This document shows positions 39,207 through 45,525 of a stretch of 45,525 nt of DNA, piece by piece (position 1 is the stretch's first letter; each line of letters starts with the position of its first letter). Source of the DNA: Kitasatospora sp. DSM 101779. GTDB lineage: Bacteria; Actinomycetota; Actinomycetes; Streptomycetales; Streptomycetaceae. The stretch lies in NCBI RefSeq assembly GCF_025655475.1, contig NZ_JAHTIK010000001.1:1677734-1723258 (forward strand), in the 5' to 3' direction. The position numbers and the translations under genes are program-made. Under the pieces are notes generated by a model. That model did not search any database. It was not told where the DNA came from and saw only the letters and a list, made by a program, of their open reading frames with translations.

Positions 39207-39881
39207 ATGACCGAGGAGCATCCGGCGCCGGAGGTGCCGCCGACCGTGCAGCTCAGCGACCCGCGGGCGCTGAAGGCCTACGCCCACCCCACCCGGATGG
39301 CACTGGTCGGACTGCTCCGCCGCGAGGGCCCGCTCACCGCCACCCGCGCCGCGGAACTGGTCGGCGAGTCGGTCGCCAGCTGCTCCTTCCACCTCCGCCA
39401 GCTCGCCAAGTACGGGCTGGTGGAGGAGGCGGGCGGCGGGCGCGGCCGCGAGAAGCCGTGGCGGGCCACCGCCCTGTTCACCAGCTGGGACACCGCCGCC
39501 GCGGACCCGGCTGCCGCCGAGGCGGTCGGCGCCCTCCAGCGCACGGTGGTCGAGCGGTACGCCGCACTCGCCGTCCGCTGGCTGGAGGTCCAGCCGGACG
39601 AGCCGCCGGCCTGGCGCAGCGCCGCCGGCATCGGCGACACCCTGCTGCACCTGACCGCCGAGGAGCTCACCGAACTCGGCGCCCGGATCGACGAACTGAC
39701 CCGCCCGTACCTGGACCGGCTCGGCGCCGGCGCCGAGCGCCCGGCCGGCAGCCGGCCCGTCCTGGTCGTCCGGATGGCACTTCCGGTCGACCTCCCGCCC
39801 ACCGCCGACCGGCCGCCCCCCGGCCACCACCCGCACGACACCGCCCCACCGCAGGGCCCCACCGAGGAGGAGGCGCGGTGA
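39207..39881 (+). CDS. ArsR-type winged-helix regulator
   Basis: A 224-residue regulator with an N-terminal winged helix (LKAYAHPTRMALVGLLRREGPLTATRAAELVGESVASCSFHLRQLAKYGLVEE) and a larger C-terminal region of unknown fold, helical and Arg/Glu-rich, ending in a Pro-rich tail. The extra domain is larger than in metal sensors and resembles the helix-turn-helix regulators paired with MFS exporters. Its GTGA overlap with the exporter gene (stop 39881, start 39878) shows translational coupling. The operator at 39185-39204 sits on its promoter. Confidence 0.9.
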   Translation: MTEEHPAPEVPPTVQLSDPRALKAYAHPTRMALVGLLRREGPLTATRAAELVGESVASCSFHLRQLAKYGLVEEAGGGRGREKPWRATALFTSWDTAAADPAAAEAVGALQRTVVERYAALAVRWLEVQPDEPPAWRSAAGIGDTLLHLTAEELTELGARIDELTRPYLDRLGAGAERPAGSRPVLVVRMALPVDLPPTADRPPPGHHPHDTAPPQGPTEEEAR

Positions 39882-41275
39882 CCGCCACGACCGAGCCCAC
39901 CGGGACACACGCCTCCGGGTCGACCGCCGACCCGGCAGCTGACCCCACAGCCGGCCCCGCGGTCGGCACCGCAGTCGGCCCCGTAGTCGGCCAACCGGAC
40001 CGCCCCGGCCGTCCCGACCGCTGCGGCCGGCAGCTGATACCCGCCCTGCTCCGGGTCACCGAGTTCCGCCGCTACTGGACGGGCCAGACCATCTCGGCGG
40101 TCGGCGACCAGATCACCACCATCGTGCTGCCGCTGGTCGCGGTCAGCACGCTGCACGCCGACGCCGGCCGGATGGGCCTGCTCACCGCCGCGGGCTGGCT
40201 GCCCAGCCTGCTGTTCGCCCTGCACGCGGGCACCTGGGCGGACGGCCGCTCCGACCGCCGCCGGGTGATGATCGTCGCCGACGTCGCCCGGGCCGTACTG
40301 CTGCTCACCGTGCCGCTCGCCTACCTGCTGGGCGTCCTGACGCTCACCCAGCTGTTCGTGGTGGCCTTCGCGATGGGCACCTTCGCAGTGCTCTTCGACG
40401 TCTGCAACGCGCCGCTGTTCGTGGCGGTCGTCCCGGAGAGCCGCTACGTGGAGGGCAATTCGCTGGTCAACGGCAGCCGGGCGATGTCCTCGGCGGCCGG
40501 GCCCGGCATGGGCGGCGGCCTGGTGCAGCTGCTCGCGGCACCGCTGGCGCTGGTCGCCGACGCGGTCTCCTTCCTCGCCTCGGCCTTCGCCCTCGGCAGC
40601 ATCCGGCCGACCGAGCCGCCCGCCGAGCCGCAGGCCCGCGGCCGGATATCGGCAGGGTTGCGGTTCATCGCCACCACCCCGATCATGCGGGCGGCGCTGC
40701 TGGGCACGGCGACGGTGAACCTCTTCACCTTCATGATCGCCGCACTGTTCGTGCTGTACGCGACGACCGAACTCGGCCTGTCCGCGGGCCTGCTCGGCAC
40801 CGTGCTCAGCGCGGGCGCGCTCGGCGGCCTGATCGGCGCCGCGGTGACCGGCCGGATCAGCCGCCGGATCGGCATCGGCCGGGCGGTGGTGCTCGGGCTG
40901 ATCGCCTACCCGGCGCCGCTGCTGCTCGTCCCCGCGGCACACGGCACCACCCTGCCGGTGGTCGCGCTGCTGCTGGCCGCGGTCTTCGGCTCAGGCATGG
41001 GCGTGATGCTCCTCGATATCACAGTCGGCTCGCTCTTCGCGGCAGTAATCCCGGATCGGCTCCGATCCCGGGTCTCCGGCGCCTATCAGGCGGTGAACTA
41101 CGGCATCCGTCCGCTAGGTTCGCTTCTGGGAGGGGTGCTCGGCAGCACGCTCGGCCTGCGGCCGGCACTCTGGGTCGCCGCCATCGGTGCGCTCACCTCG
41201 TTCCTCTGGCTGCTGCCGTCGCCGATCCCCGGCCTCCGCACCCTGCCCGACGCGCAGGAGGAGAAGGGACTCTGA
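39878..41275 (+). CDS. MFS exporter
   Basis: A 465-residue membrane protein with a 50-residue Thr/Pro/Ala-rich N-terminal tail and about 12 hydrophobic segments. FRRYWTGQTISAVGDQITTIVLPLVAV starts TM1, HAGTWADGRSDRRRVMIVAD is the MFS loop 2-3 motif, and VFGSGMGVMLLDITVGSLFAAVIPDRLRSRVSGAYQAVNYGIRPLG lies in the second half. It resembles enterobactin- or macrolide-exporter-like MFS proteins. GAGGAGG precedes the GTG. Being co-translated with an ArsR-type regulator, it is likely induced by its own substrate. Confidence 0.9.
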   Translation: MTATTEPTGTHASGSTADPAADPTAGPAVGTAVGPVVGQPDRPGRPDRCGRQLIPALLRVTEFRRYWTGQTISAVGDQITTIVLPLVAVSTLHADAGRMGLLTAAGWLPSLLFALHAGTWADGRSDRRRVMIVADVARAVLLLTVPLAYLLGVLTLTQLFVVAFAMGTFAVLFDVCNAPLFVAVVPESRYVEGNSLVNGSRAMSSAAGPGMGGGLVQLLAAPLALVADAVSFLASAFALGSIRPTEPPAEPQARGRISAGLRFIATTPIMRAALLGTATVNLFTFMIAALFVLYATTELGLSAGLLGTVLSAGALGGLIGAAVTGRISRRIGIGRAVVLGLIAYPAPLLLVPAAHGTTLPVVALLLAAVFGSGMGVMLLDITVGSLFAAVIPDRLRSRVSGAYQAVNYGIRPLGSLLGGVLGSTLGLRPALWVAAIGALTSFLWLLPSPIPGLRTLPDAQEEKGL

Positions 41276-41301
41276 CCCATCGTCAGGGAAATTCCGGGGA
41301 G

Positions 41302-41317
41302 TCGGGCATATGCCCGA
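41302..41317. promoter_or_regulatory. Perfect 16-bp palindrome before the second Roadblock operon
   Basis: TCGGGCATATGCCCGA is an exact palindrome centred on CATATG, 27 bp after the MFS stop and 126 bp before the Roadblock start. It could be an operator; as a terminator the stem would lack a loop. GCCCCGTTGGGGC near 41371 is another small hairpin. Confidence 0.45.
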
Positions 41318-41442
41318 GGAAACTGCCGGAACCCTCCCCCGCGCCGTCCACGGCGCGGTAGCGTTACGCCCCGTTGGGGCTACAGCCAGTAAGGGCGTGG
41401 CCACGGACGCGTCACGGGGGCGCTGAGGAGGGGTGCACACCA

Positions 41443-41826
41443 TTGCCGGGGATCGACGACTGCCTGATCGAGGCGATGACCATCACCGGGGCTCTCGGTG
41501 CCAGCCTGGTCGACTGGACCAGCGGGCTCGCCCTCGGCGCCGCCGGCGCCGGCCCCGGCGGTGACCACGACGCCGGGGCGGCCGACGCCACCGAGGTGGC
41601 CCGGGCCATCACCCAGACCTCGTCCTTCGCCGACCCGGCCGCGAGAACCGCCCCAGCCGAGGACGTGATCGTCACCTCGGCCGGCACGTACCACCTGATC
41701 CGCTTCGTGGAGACGGCGTTCGACAGCAGCGTCTTCCTCTACCTGCGGCTCGACCGGGCCACCGCCAACCTCGCCATGGCCCGGTTGCGCCTTGCCACCA
41801 TCGCCGACGGACTGGTGCTCGCATGA
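41443..41826 (+). CDS. Roadblock/LC7 domain protein, copy 2 (divergent)
   Basis: A 127-residue Roadblock-type protein, less similar to the other copies. The matching stretches are CLIEAMTITGALGASLVDWTSGLALG, DVIVTSAGTYHLIRFVE and VFLYLRLDRATANLAMARLRL. An Ala/Gly-rich insert (about 38-52) replaces part of the LNVAAAGNT region. The start is TTG at 41443 with GAGGAGGGG upstream. Its stop overlaps the next gene (ATGA), so it is co-translated with the DUF4388-like protein. Confidence 0.85.
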   Translation: MPGIDDCLIEAMTITGALGASLVDWTSGLALGAAGAGPGGDHDAGAADATEVARAITQTSSFADPAARTAPAEDVIVTSAGTYHLIRFVETAFDSSVFLYLRLDRATANLAMARLRLATIADGLVLA

Positions 41827-42821
41827 TGCAGCCGACCCTGCAGCCGATGCTGCCACCGGCCCCCGAGCCGGTCGCCCACCGACCCACGACCAGGCTGCCC
41901 CGCAGGCACCGGTCGGGCTTCGCCCCGGCCACCGTCTTCGAGGCCGCCCTGACCGACCTCGCCGCCGACCTGGCCACCGGCGCCCTGCACGGCTCCGCCG
42001 GCACCGTCCACCTGGTCGACGGCGAGGTGGTGCATGCCGAGAGCCCGGCCACCCCGGACGTCGGCACCCTGCTCACCTCGGCCGGCCGGCTGTCCGCCCG
42101 GACCTGGGCGGACGCGATGGCCGCGACCCGCGGCAGCGGCACCGCCGCCGAGCACCTGGTCGCCGCCGGGGCGATCGGCCGCGGCGAGCTGGAGCTCTGC
42201 CACCTCACCGCCGTCCTGGACGCGGCCTTCTTCGCGCTGCCGCAGAACGACGGCCCGATCGGCTTCCTGCCCGGGGTGCGGCCCGGGCTGACACTGACCC
42301 GGCCGCTGGAGGCCGGGGCCATGCGCCTCGCGGTCGGCAAGCGCCGGGCGCTGCTCGACCGCACCCACCCGGCTGCGTGCCTGGACGTCTCCCCCGTCCA
42401 CGCCCGCACCGAACCGGCAGGCGCCGACCGTCGGGCCGCCGCCTGCAGCGGCCGCCGCCGGGCTGTGCTCGCGGCGGCCGACGGGTACCGCACGCCCGCC
42501 CAGATCGCCCGGCTGCTCGGCCGGTCCGCCTACACCACGCTGCTCGACATCCGGCACCTGGCGGCCGCCGGGCTCATCGAGACCCCGGCGCCGAGGGACG
42601 GGCCCGCCCCGGTCGCCGCAGCCCGCGCGGCCGCCGGCCCGGTGGTCGCACCCGACCCGTCGTCCGCACCGGTACGGCCGGGCGGAGTGCCACCGCAGGC
42701 CGGGCCGCCCCCGGCCCACCCGGAGGTACTGCTGCCGTCGCCGGCGATGCACGACTTCCCGCCAGATCCGGAGATCGCCCTGCTGCTCCGGATCCGAGCC
42801 GCCCTGGAGGCCCGACTGTGA
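41823..42821 (+). CDS. DUF4388-like protein with C-terminal winged helix
   Basis: A 332-residue cytoplasmic protein. The N-terminal half (about 35-160) looks like a DUF4388 domain: DLATGALHGSAGTVHLVDGEVVHAESP, then VGTLLTSAGRLSARTW and AFFALPQNDGPIGFLPG. Residues about 210-255 form a winged helix (RAVLAAADGYRTPAQIARLLGRSAYTTLLDIRHLAAAGLIE). A Pro-rich linker leads to a C-terminal helix RIRAALEARL. DUF4388 proteins accompany Roadblock proteins and small GTPases in bacteria. Its ATGATG start overlaps the Roadblock stop by four bases. It may be the DNA-binding or scaffold part of this complex. Confidence 0.82.
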   Translation: MMQPTLQPMLPPAPEPVAHRPTTRLPRRHRSGFAPATVFEAALTDLAADLATGALHGSAGTVHLVDGEVVHAESPATPDVGTLLTSAGRLSARTWADAMAATRGSGTAAEHLVAAGAIGRGELELCHLTAVLDAAFFALPQNDGPIGFLPGVRPGLTLTRPLEAGAMRLAVGKRRALLDRTHPAACLDVSPVHARTEPAGADRRAAACSGRRRAVLAAADGYRTPAQIARLLGRSAYTTLLDIRHLAAAGLIETPAPRDGPAPVAAARAAAGPVVAPDPSSAPVRPGGVPPQAGPPPAHPEVLLPSPAMHDFPPDPEIALLLRIRAALEARL

Positions 42822-42862
42822 GCGTCCCACCCGCCCGTACGCCGTTCCGGGCCGCGTCATGA
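42818..42862 (+). CDS. 14-codon linking ORF
   Basis: A GTG at 42818 overlaps the stop of the DUF4388-like gene (GTGA), and this mini-frame ends in TGA at 42860-42862, overlapping the ATG of the next Roadblock gene (ATGA). It codes 14 residues (VPPARTPFRAAS core). The Roadblock gene has no Shine-Dalgarno of its own, so this frame may carry ribosomes across by termination-reinitiation. The peptide itself is probably unimportant. Confidence 0.45.
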   Translation: MSVPPARTPFRAAS

Positions 42863-43293
42863 AGCGCGCCCTGCGCCAGTTCACGGCGAAGCGGACACCC
42901 GCCCTGCCAGAGCCGGAGGTGCTCAGCGAACTGCGCGGGCTGCGCGCCACCGTGCCGCACCTGACCGGCGGGCTGGTCGCCACCACCGACGGGCTGGTGG
43001 TCGCACACGACACGAACGGCCTGGAGCCGGAGGGTCTGGCGGCACTGACCGCGGCCGCCCTCGGCGTCGGCTCCCGGCTGATCGAGGCCAGCGGCCAGGG
43101 CGGCTTCCGCGAACTGCTCACCCGGGGCGAGCACGGCTACACGGCGACGTACGCGGCCGGCGGATACGTCGTGCTGACGCTGTTCGCCGGGCCGGACGCC
43201 AACGTCGGCCGGCTGCACTTCGAGGCCCGCCGGGCCGGCGGCCGGATCGCCGCGATCGCCGATGCGGCCCTGGAGCGCCAGGACCGCTCCTGA
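42859..43293 (+). CDS. Roadblock/LC7 domain protein, copy 3
   Basis: A 144-residue protein with a Roadblock fold: ELRGLRATVPHLTGGLVATTDGLVVAHDT, LAALTAAALGVGSRLIEASGQGGFRELLTRGEHGYTATYAAG and VVLTLFAGPDANVGRLHFEARR. The first 25 residues are basic. It differs in sequence from the CvnB-like copies and is nearer the MglB-type in pattern. No ribosome-binding site is visible; translation probably depends on the linking ORF upstream. Copy 4 follows 59 bp later. Confidence 0.85.
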   Translation: MKRALRQFTAKRTPALPEPEVLSELRGLRATVPHLTGGLVATTDGLVVAHDTNGLEPEGLAALTAAALGVGSRLIEASGQGGFRELLTRGEHGYTATYAAGGYVVLTLFAGPDANVGRLHFEARRAGGRIAAIADAALERQDRS

Positions 43294-43352
43294 CCACGTT
43301 TCACCACGCATCACCGACACACCGTCAATCCACCTTTCCGGAAGGAACCACC

Positions 43353-43727
43353 ATGGCCAGCACGGAGCACGCCCTCAAGGACGCGATGAGCTCGATCGAG
43401 GGCGCCATCGGCGTCGCCCTCGTCGACTACAACAGCGGCATGGCCCTCGGCACCATCGGCGGCGGCGCGGAGCTCGACCTGAACGTCGCCGCGGCCGGCA
43501 ACACCGACGTCGTACGGGCCAAGGTCCGGGCGATCGAGATGCTGAACCTCAAGGAAGCGATCGAGGACATCCTGATCACCCTGTCGACGCAGTACCACCT
43601 GATCCGACCGCTCACCAGTCGCTCGGGCAAGGGCCTGTTCCTCTACCTCGCCATCGACAAGCAGCGTTCCAACCTGGCGATGGCCCGCCACCAGCTCAAG
43701 CGCATCGAGGCCGAGCTGGAGGTCTGA
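43353..43727 (+). CDS. Roadblock/LC7 domain protein, copy 4 (near-duplicate of copy 1)
   Basis: A 124-residue Roadblock protein nearly the same as the one at 33342: shared runs include IEGAIGVALVDY, ELDLNVAAAGNTD, EDILITLS, QYHLIRPLT and RSNLAMARHQLKRIEA. It has one extra residue near 13 and one fewer near 67. GGAAGGAACCACC precedes the ATG. It ends the operon (terminator at 43745-43771). Copies 1 and 4 probably arose by duplication and may form homo- or heterodimers. Confidence 0.92.
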   Translation: MASTEHALKDAMSSIEGAIGVALVDYNSGMALGTIGGGAELDLNVAAAGNTDVVRAKVRAIEMLNLKEAIEDILITLSTQYHLIRPLTSRSGKGLFLYLAIDKQRSNLAMARHQLKRIEAELEV

Positions 43728-43744
43728 CGGCAGCACAACGGGTA

Positions 43745-43771
43745 GCGGGCCGGGGCGATCCCCCGGCCCGC
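43745..43771 (+). terminator. 11-bp stem-loop after the Roadblock operon
   Basis: GCGGGCCGGGG (43745-43755) and CCCCGGCCCGC (43761-43771) are perfect complements around a five-base loop, 18 bp after the stop. Confidence 0.75.
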
Positions 43772-43776
43772 CGGTG

Positions 43777-43814
43777 CGTCCGGGTCCGTCCGGGTCCGTC
43801 CGGGGTCGTCCGGG
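43777..43814. repeat. Tandem 10-bp repeat
   Basis: CGTCCGGGTC occurs twice in a row, followed by CGTCCGGGGT and a partial CGTCCGGG. It lies in the gap between the Roadblock terminator and the aminopeptidase gene. Probably a replication-slippage product. Confidence 0.7.
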
Positions 43815-43872
43815 CCGCGAAAGGAACGGGCAGAACCCTGGCCGGCATTGAGGTGTCACACATAACATGGCA

Positions 43873-43888
43873 ATGTGAAATTGCACAT
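43873..43888. promoter_or_regulatory. ATGTG / CACAT inverted repeat before aminopeptidase P
   Basis: ATGTG-AAATTG-CACAT is a perfect 5+6+5 dyad in an AT-rich island 59 bp before the start codon. TGTCACACATAACATGG just upstream may add another half-site. The first nine bases recur upstream of the M6 protease at 34210. Confidence 0.5.
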
Positions 43889-43946
43889 GCCGTGAGGTCG
43901 CCCCGCAGCGCCCGACCCCGCACCCCCGAAGGAGAGCCAGCCCGCC

Positions 43947-45407
43947 GTGACCACCGACGCCGTGACCACCGACGCCGTCCCCGCCCCGCCGAACACCGGC
44001 AGCCACGACCTCCCGGTCTCCCCCGCCCTCGACGCCTTCATGGGCACCGCCTGGGCGCCCAGCCCGCTGCCCGCCTCCGACCGGGTCGCCGCCCACGCGG
44101 TGACGCCGGCCCGCCGGGCCGCCCTGGCCGCGGCCTTCCCGGGGGAGCGCCTGGTCGTGCCCGCCGGGCAGCTCAAGGTCCGCAGCAACGACTGCGACTT
44201 CCGCTTCCGCCCGCACAGCGCGTACGCCTGGCTCACCGGCCTCACCGGCGAGGAGCAGGTCGGCCATGTGCTGGTGATCGAGCCCGACGGCGAGGCGGTG
44301 CTGCACGTCCGCCCGCGCTCGCCGCGCAGTGGCGGCTCCGAGTTCTACCGGGACCGCCGTTACGGTGAGTTCTGGGTCGGACGGCGGCCGGACCTCGCCG
44401 AGGCCGAGCAGTTGACCGGCATCCGCACCGTCCACCTGGACGCGCTCGCTAAGTCCGTCGGCCCGCAGGCCCGGGTGCTGGCCGGGGTGGATCCTGCGGT
44501 GGACGCGCTGACCGGCCGCCCGGCCGCGGACCGCACCGCCGGGGACGACCGGCTGGCCGCTGTGCTCTCCGAGCTGCGCCTGGTCAAGGACGCCTGGGAG
44601 GTCGACCAGCTCCAACTCGCGGTGGACCACACCACGGCCGGTTTCGAGGACGTCGTCCGCGCCCTGCCCGAGGCCCTCCGCCACCACCGCGGCGAGCGCT
44701 GGCTGGAGGGCACCTTCGAGCGGCGGGCCCGGCTGGAGGGCAACGGCACCGGGTACGAGACGATCGTCGCCTCGGGCGCGCACGCCTGCGTGCTGCACTG
44801 GATCCGCAACGACGGGCCGCTCGACCCGTCCCGACTGCTGCTGCTCGACGCCGGCGTGGAGACCGACTCCCTCTACACCGCGGACATCACCCGCACCCTG
44901 CCGCTGAGCGGCAGGTTCACCAGCGCCCAGCGGGACGTCTACGAGCTGGTCCTGGCCGCGCAGGACGCGGGCATGGCAGCCGTCCGGCCAGGAGCGAGTT
45001 TCCGCGATTTCCACCGGGCGGCGATGACGGTGATCGCCGAGGGGCTCGCCGAGTGGGGCGTGCTGAAGGTGTCCGCCGAGGAGTCACTGCGGTCGGACAG
45101 CGGCCTGCACCGCCGGTACACGCTCTGCAGCAGCGGTCACATGCTCGGCCTGGACGTGCACGACTGCGGCAGGGCGCGCGCCGAGACCTATCTGGACGGC
45201 CGCCTGGAGGAGGGCCACGTGCTCACCGTGGAGCCGGGCCTCTACCTGCAGCCCGACGACGAGACGCTGCCGCCGGAGCTGCGCGGCATCGGCATCCGGA
45301 TCGAGGACGACCTGGTGGTCACCGCGGACGGCGCCCGGCTGATGTCGGCCGCACTGCCGCGCACGGTCACCGGCATCGAGGAGTGGATGGGCACCCTGCT
45401 GGGCTGA
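43947..45407 (+). CDS. pepP: Xaa-Pro aminopeptidase (aminopeptidase P)
   Basis: A 486-residue M24B metallopeptidase that removes an N-terminal residue followed by Pro. Residues 1-190 are the N-terminal creatinase-like domain (SNDCDFRFRPHSAYAWLTGL). The pita-bread catalytic domain carries the two-metal site: Asp in LLLDAGVETDSLYTADITRT (two Asp), His in SSGHMLGLDVHD, Glu in TVEPGLYL and Glu in RGIGIRIEDDLVV. The GTG at 43947 has AAGGAGAG upstream. There is no signal peptide, so it acts in the cytoplasm. An inverted repeat lies in its promoter region; a strong terminator follows. Confidence 0.95.
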   Translation: MTTDAVTTDAVPAPPNTGSHDLPVSPALDAFMGTAWAPSPLPASDRVAAHAVTPARRAALAAAFPGERLVVPAGQLKVRSNDCDFRFRPHSAYAWLTGLTGEEQVGHVLVIEPDGEAVLHVRPRSPRSGGSEFYRDRRYGEFWVGRRPDLAEAEQLTGIRTVHLDALAKSVGPQARVLAGVDPAVDALTGRPAADRTAGDDRLAAVLSELRLVKDAWEVDQLQLAVDHTTAGFEDVVRALPEALRHHRGERWLEGTFERRARLEGNGTGYETIVASGAHACVLHWIRNDGPLDPSRLLLLDAGVETDSLYTADITRTLPLSGRFTSAQRDVYELVLAAQDAGMAAVRPGASFRDFHRAAMTVIAEGLAEWGVLKVSAEESLRSDSGLHRRYTLCSSGHMLGLDVHDCGRARAETYLDGRLEEGHVLTVEPGLYLQPDDETLPPELRGIGIRIEDDLVVTADGARLMSAALPRTVTGIEEWMGTLLG

Positions 45408-45441
45408 CGGACGGACACCTCCGTCCCCCGAACTCCCACCA

Positions 45442-45474
45442 CGGGCGGGGCGCCGGTCCTCGGCGCCCCGCCCG
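45442..45474 (+). terminator. Perfect 14-bp stem-loop after pepP
   Basis: CGGGCGGGGCGCCG (45442-45455) and its exact complement (45461-45474) flank a five-base loop. The remaining 50 bases to the window edge are C-rich with short CGCACC repeats and no gene seen. Confidence 0.8.
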
Positions 45475-45525
45475 CACCCGTCCCCTCCTTCACCCGCTCC
45501 CCCACCCGCACCCGCACCCGTCCCC

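Noticed and set aside
43777..43814. Operator repeats for aminopeptidase P
   Set aside because: Four short head-to-tail copies of a GC-rich 10-mer with no dyad and no promoter overlap look like slippage; the AT-rich dyad at 43873 is the better candidate.

Overview
This is a high-GC actinobacterial chromosome segment, most likely from the family Streptomycetaceae (Streptomyces or Kitasatospora). The signs are very GC-rich third codon positions, many GTG and TTG starts, perfect GC-rich stem-loop terminators without U-tracts, and the block infC-rpmI-rplT / SpoU-type rRNA methyltransferase / PAS histidine kinase / pheS-pheT, which is standard in streptomycetes. No transposase, integrase, CRISPR array or phage structural gene was seen.

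Layout. 0-11.6 kb holds metabolic and regulatory genes: a receptor Ser/Thr kinase with a partial secreted or membrane protein overlapping its 3' end, two GNAT acetyltransferases, a divergent MocR regulator and EamA exporter pair with a repeat operator between them, an arylamine N-acetyltransferase overlapping an alpha/beta hydrolase, a PanE-like reductase, an SDR, a 3-hydroxybutyryl-CoA dehydrogenase, a small winged-helix protein and a lipoprotein. 11.7-12.8 kb is the most unusual part: two tRNA-like genes on the minus strand, each with its 3' half placed before its 5' half (circular permutation), directly downstream of a 244-residue protein of unknown function. 12.9-13.8 kb is a GH46 chitosanase behind a perfect 19-bp palindrome. 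14.0-21.8 kb is the translation block, with infC starting at ATC behind an intrinsic terminator that looks like an attenuator. 22.0-33 kb is housekeeping: DUF1844, SseB, a PLP amino-acid deaminase/aldolase-like enzyme with a serine hydrolase remnant in front of it, a DUF2510 protein, an SDR that lost its catalytic residues, a C26 GATase, a zinc-type CDF exporter, a 5'-3' exonuclease and a Ski2-like helicase. 33-43.7 kb is framed by two near-duplicate Roadblock/LC7 genes and contains an ArsR regulator, a secreted M6 metalloprotease, TetR plus FAD monooxygenase, ArsR plus MFS, and a second Roadblock operon; no Roadblock-partner GTPase is present. 43.9-45.4 kb is an aminopeptidase P.

How the parts work together. 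The two transporters (EamA, MFS) each have an adjacent regulator and visible operator-like repeats. The infC operon supplies IF3, L35 and L20, and pheST the Phe-tRNA synthetase. The Roadblock proteins with a DUF4388/winged-helix protein probably form a signalling scaffold. The M6 protease and aminopeptidase P share a 9-mer and dyads in their upstream regions. About ten genes carry a -10 hexamer 6-7 nt before the start codon, so leaderless translation is common here.

Limits: all function calls come from reading motifs by eye. No database search, folding program or alignment was run.
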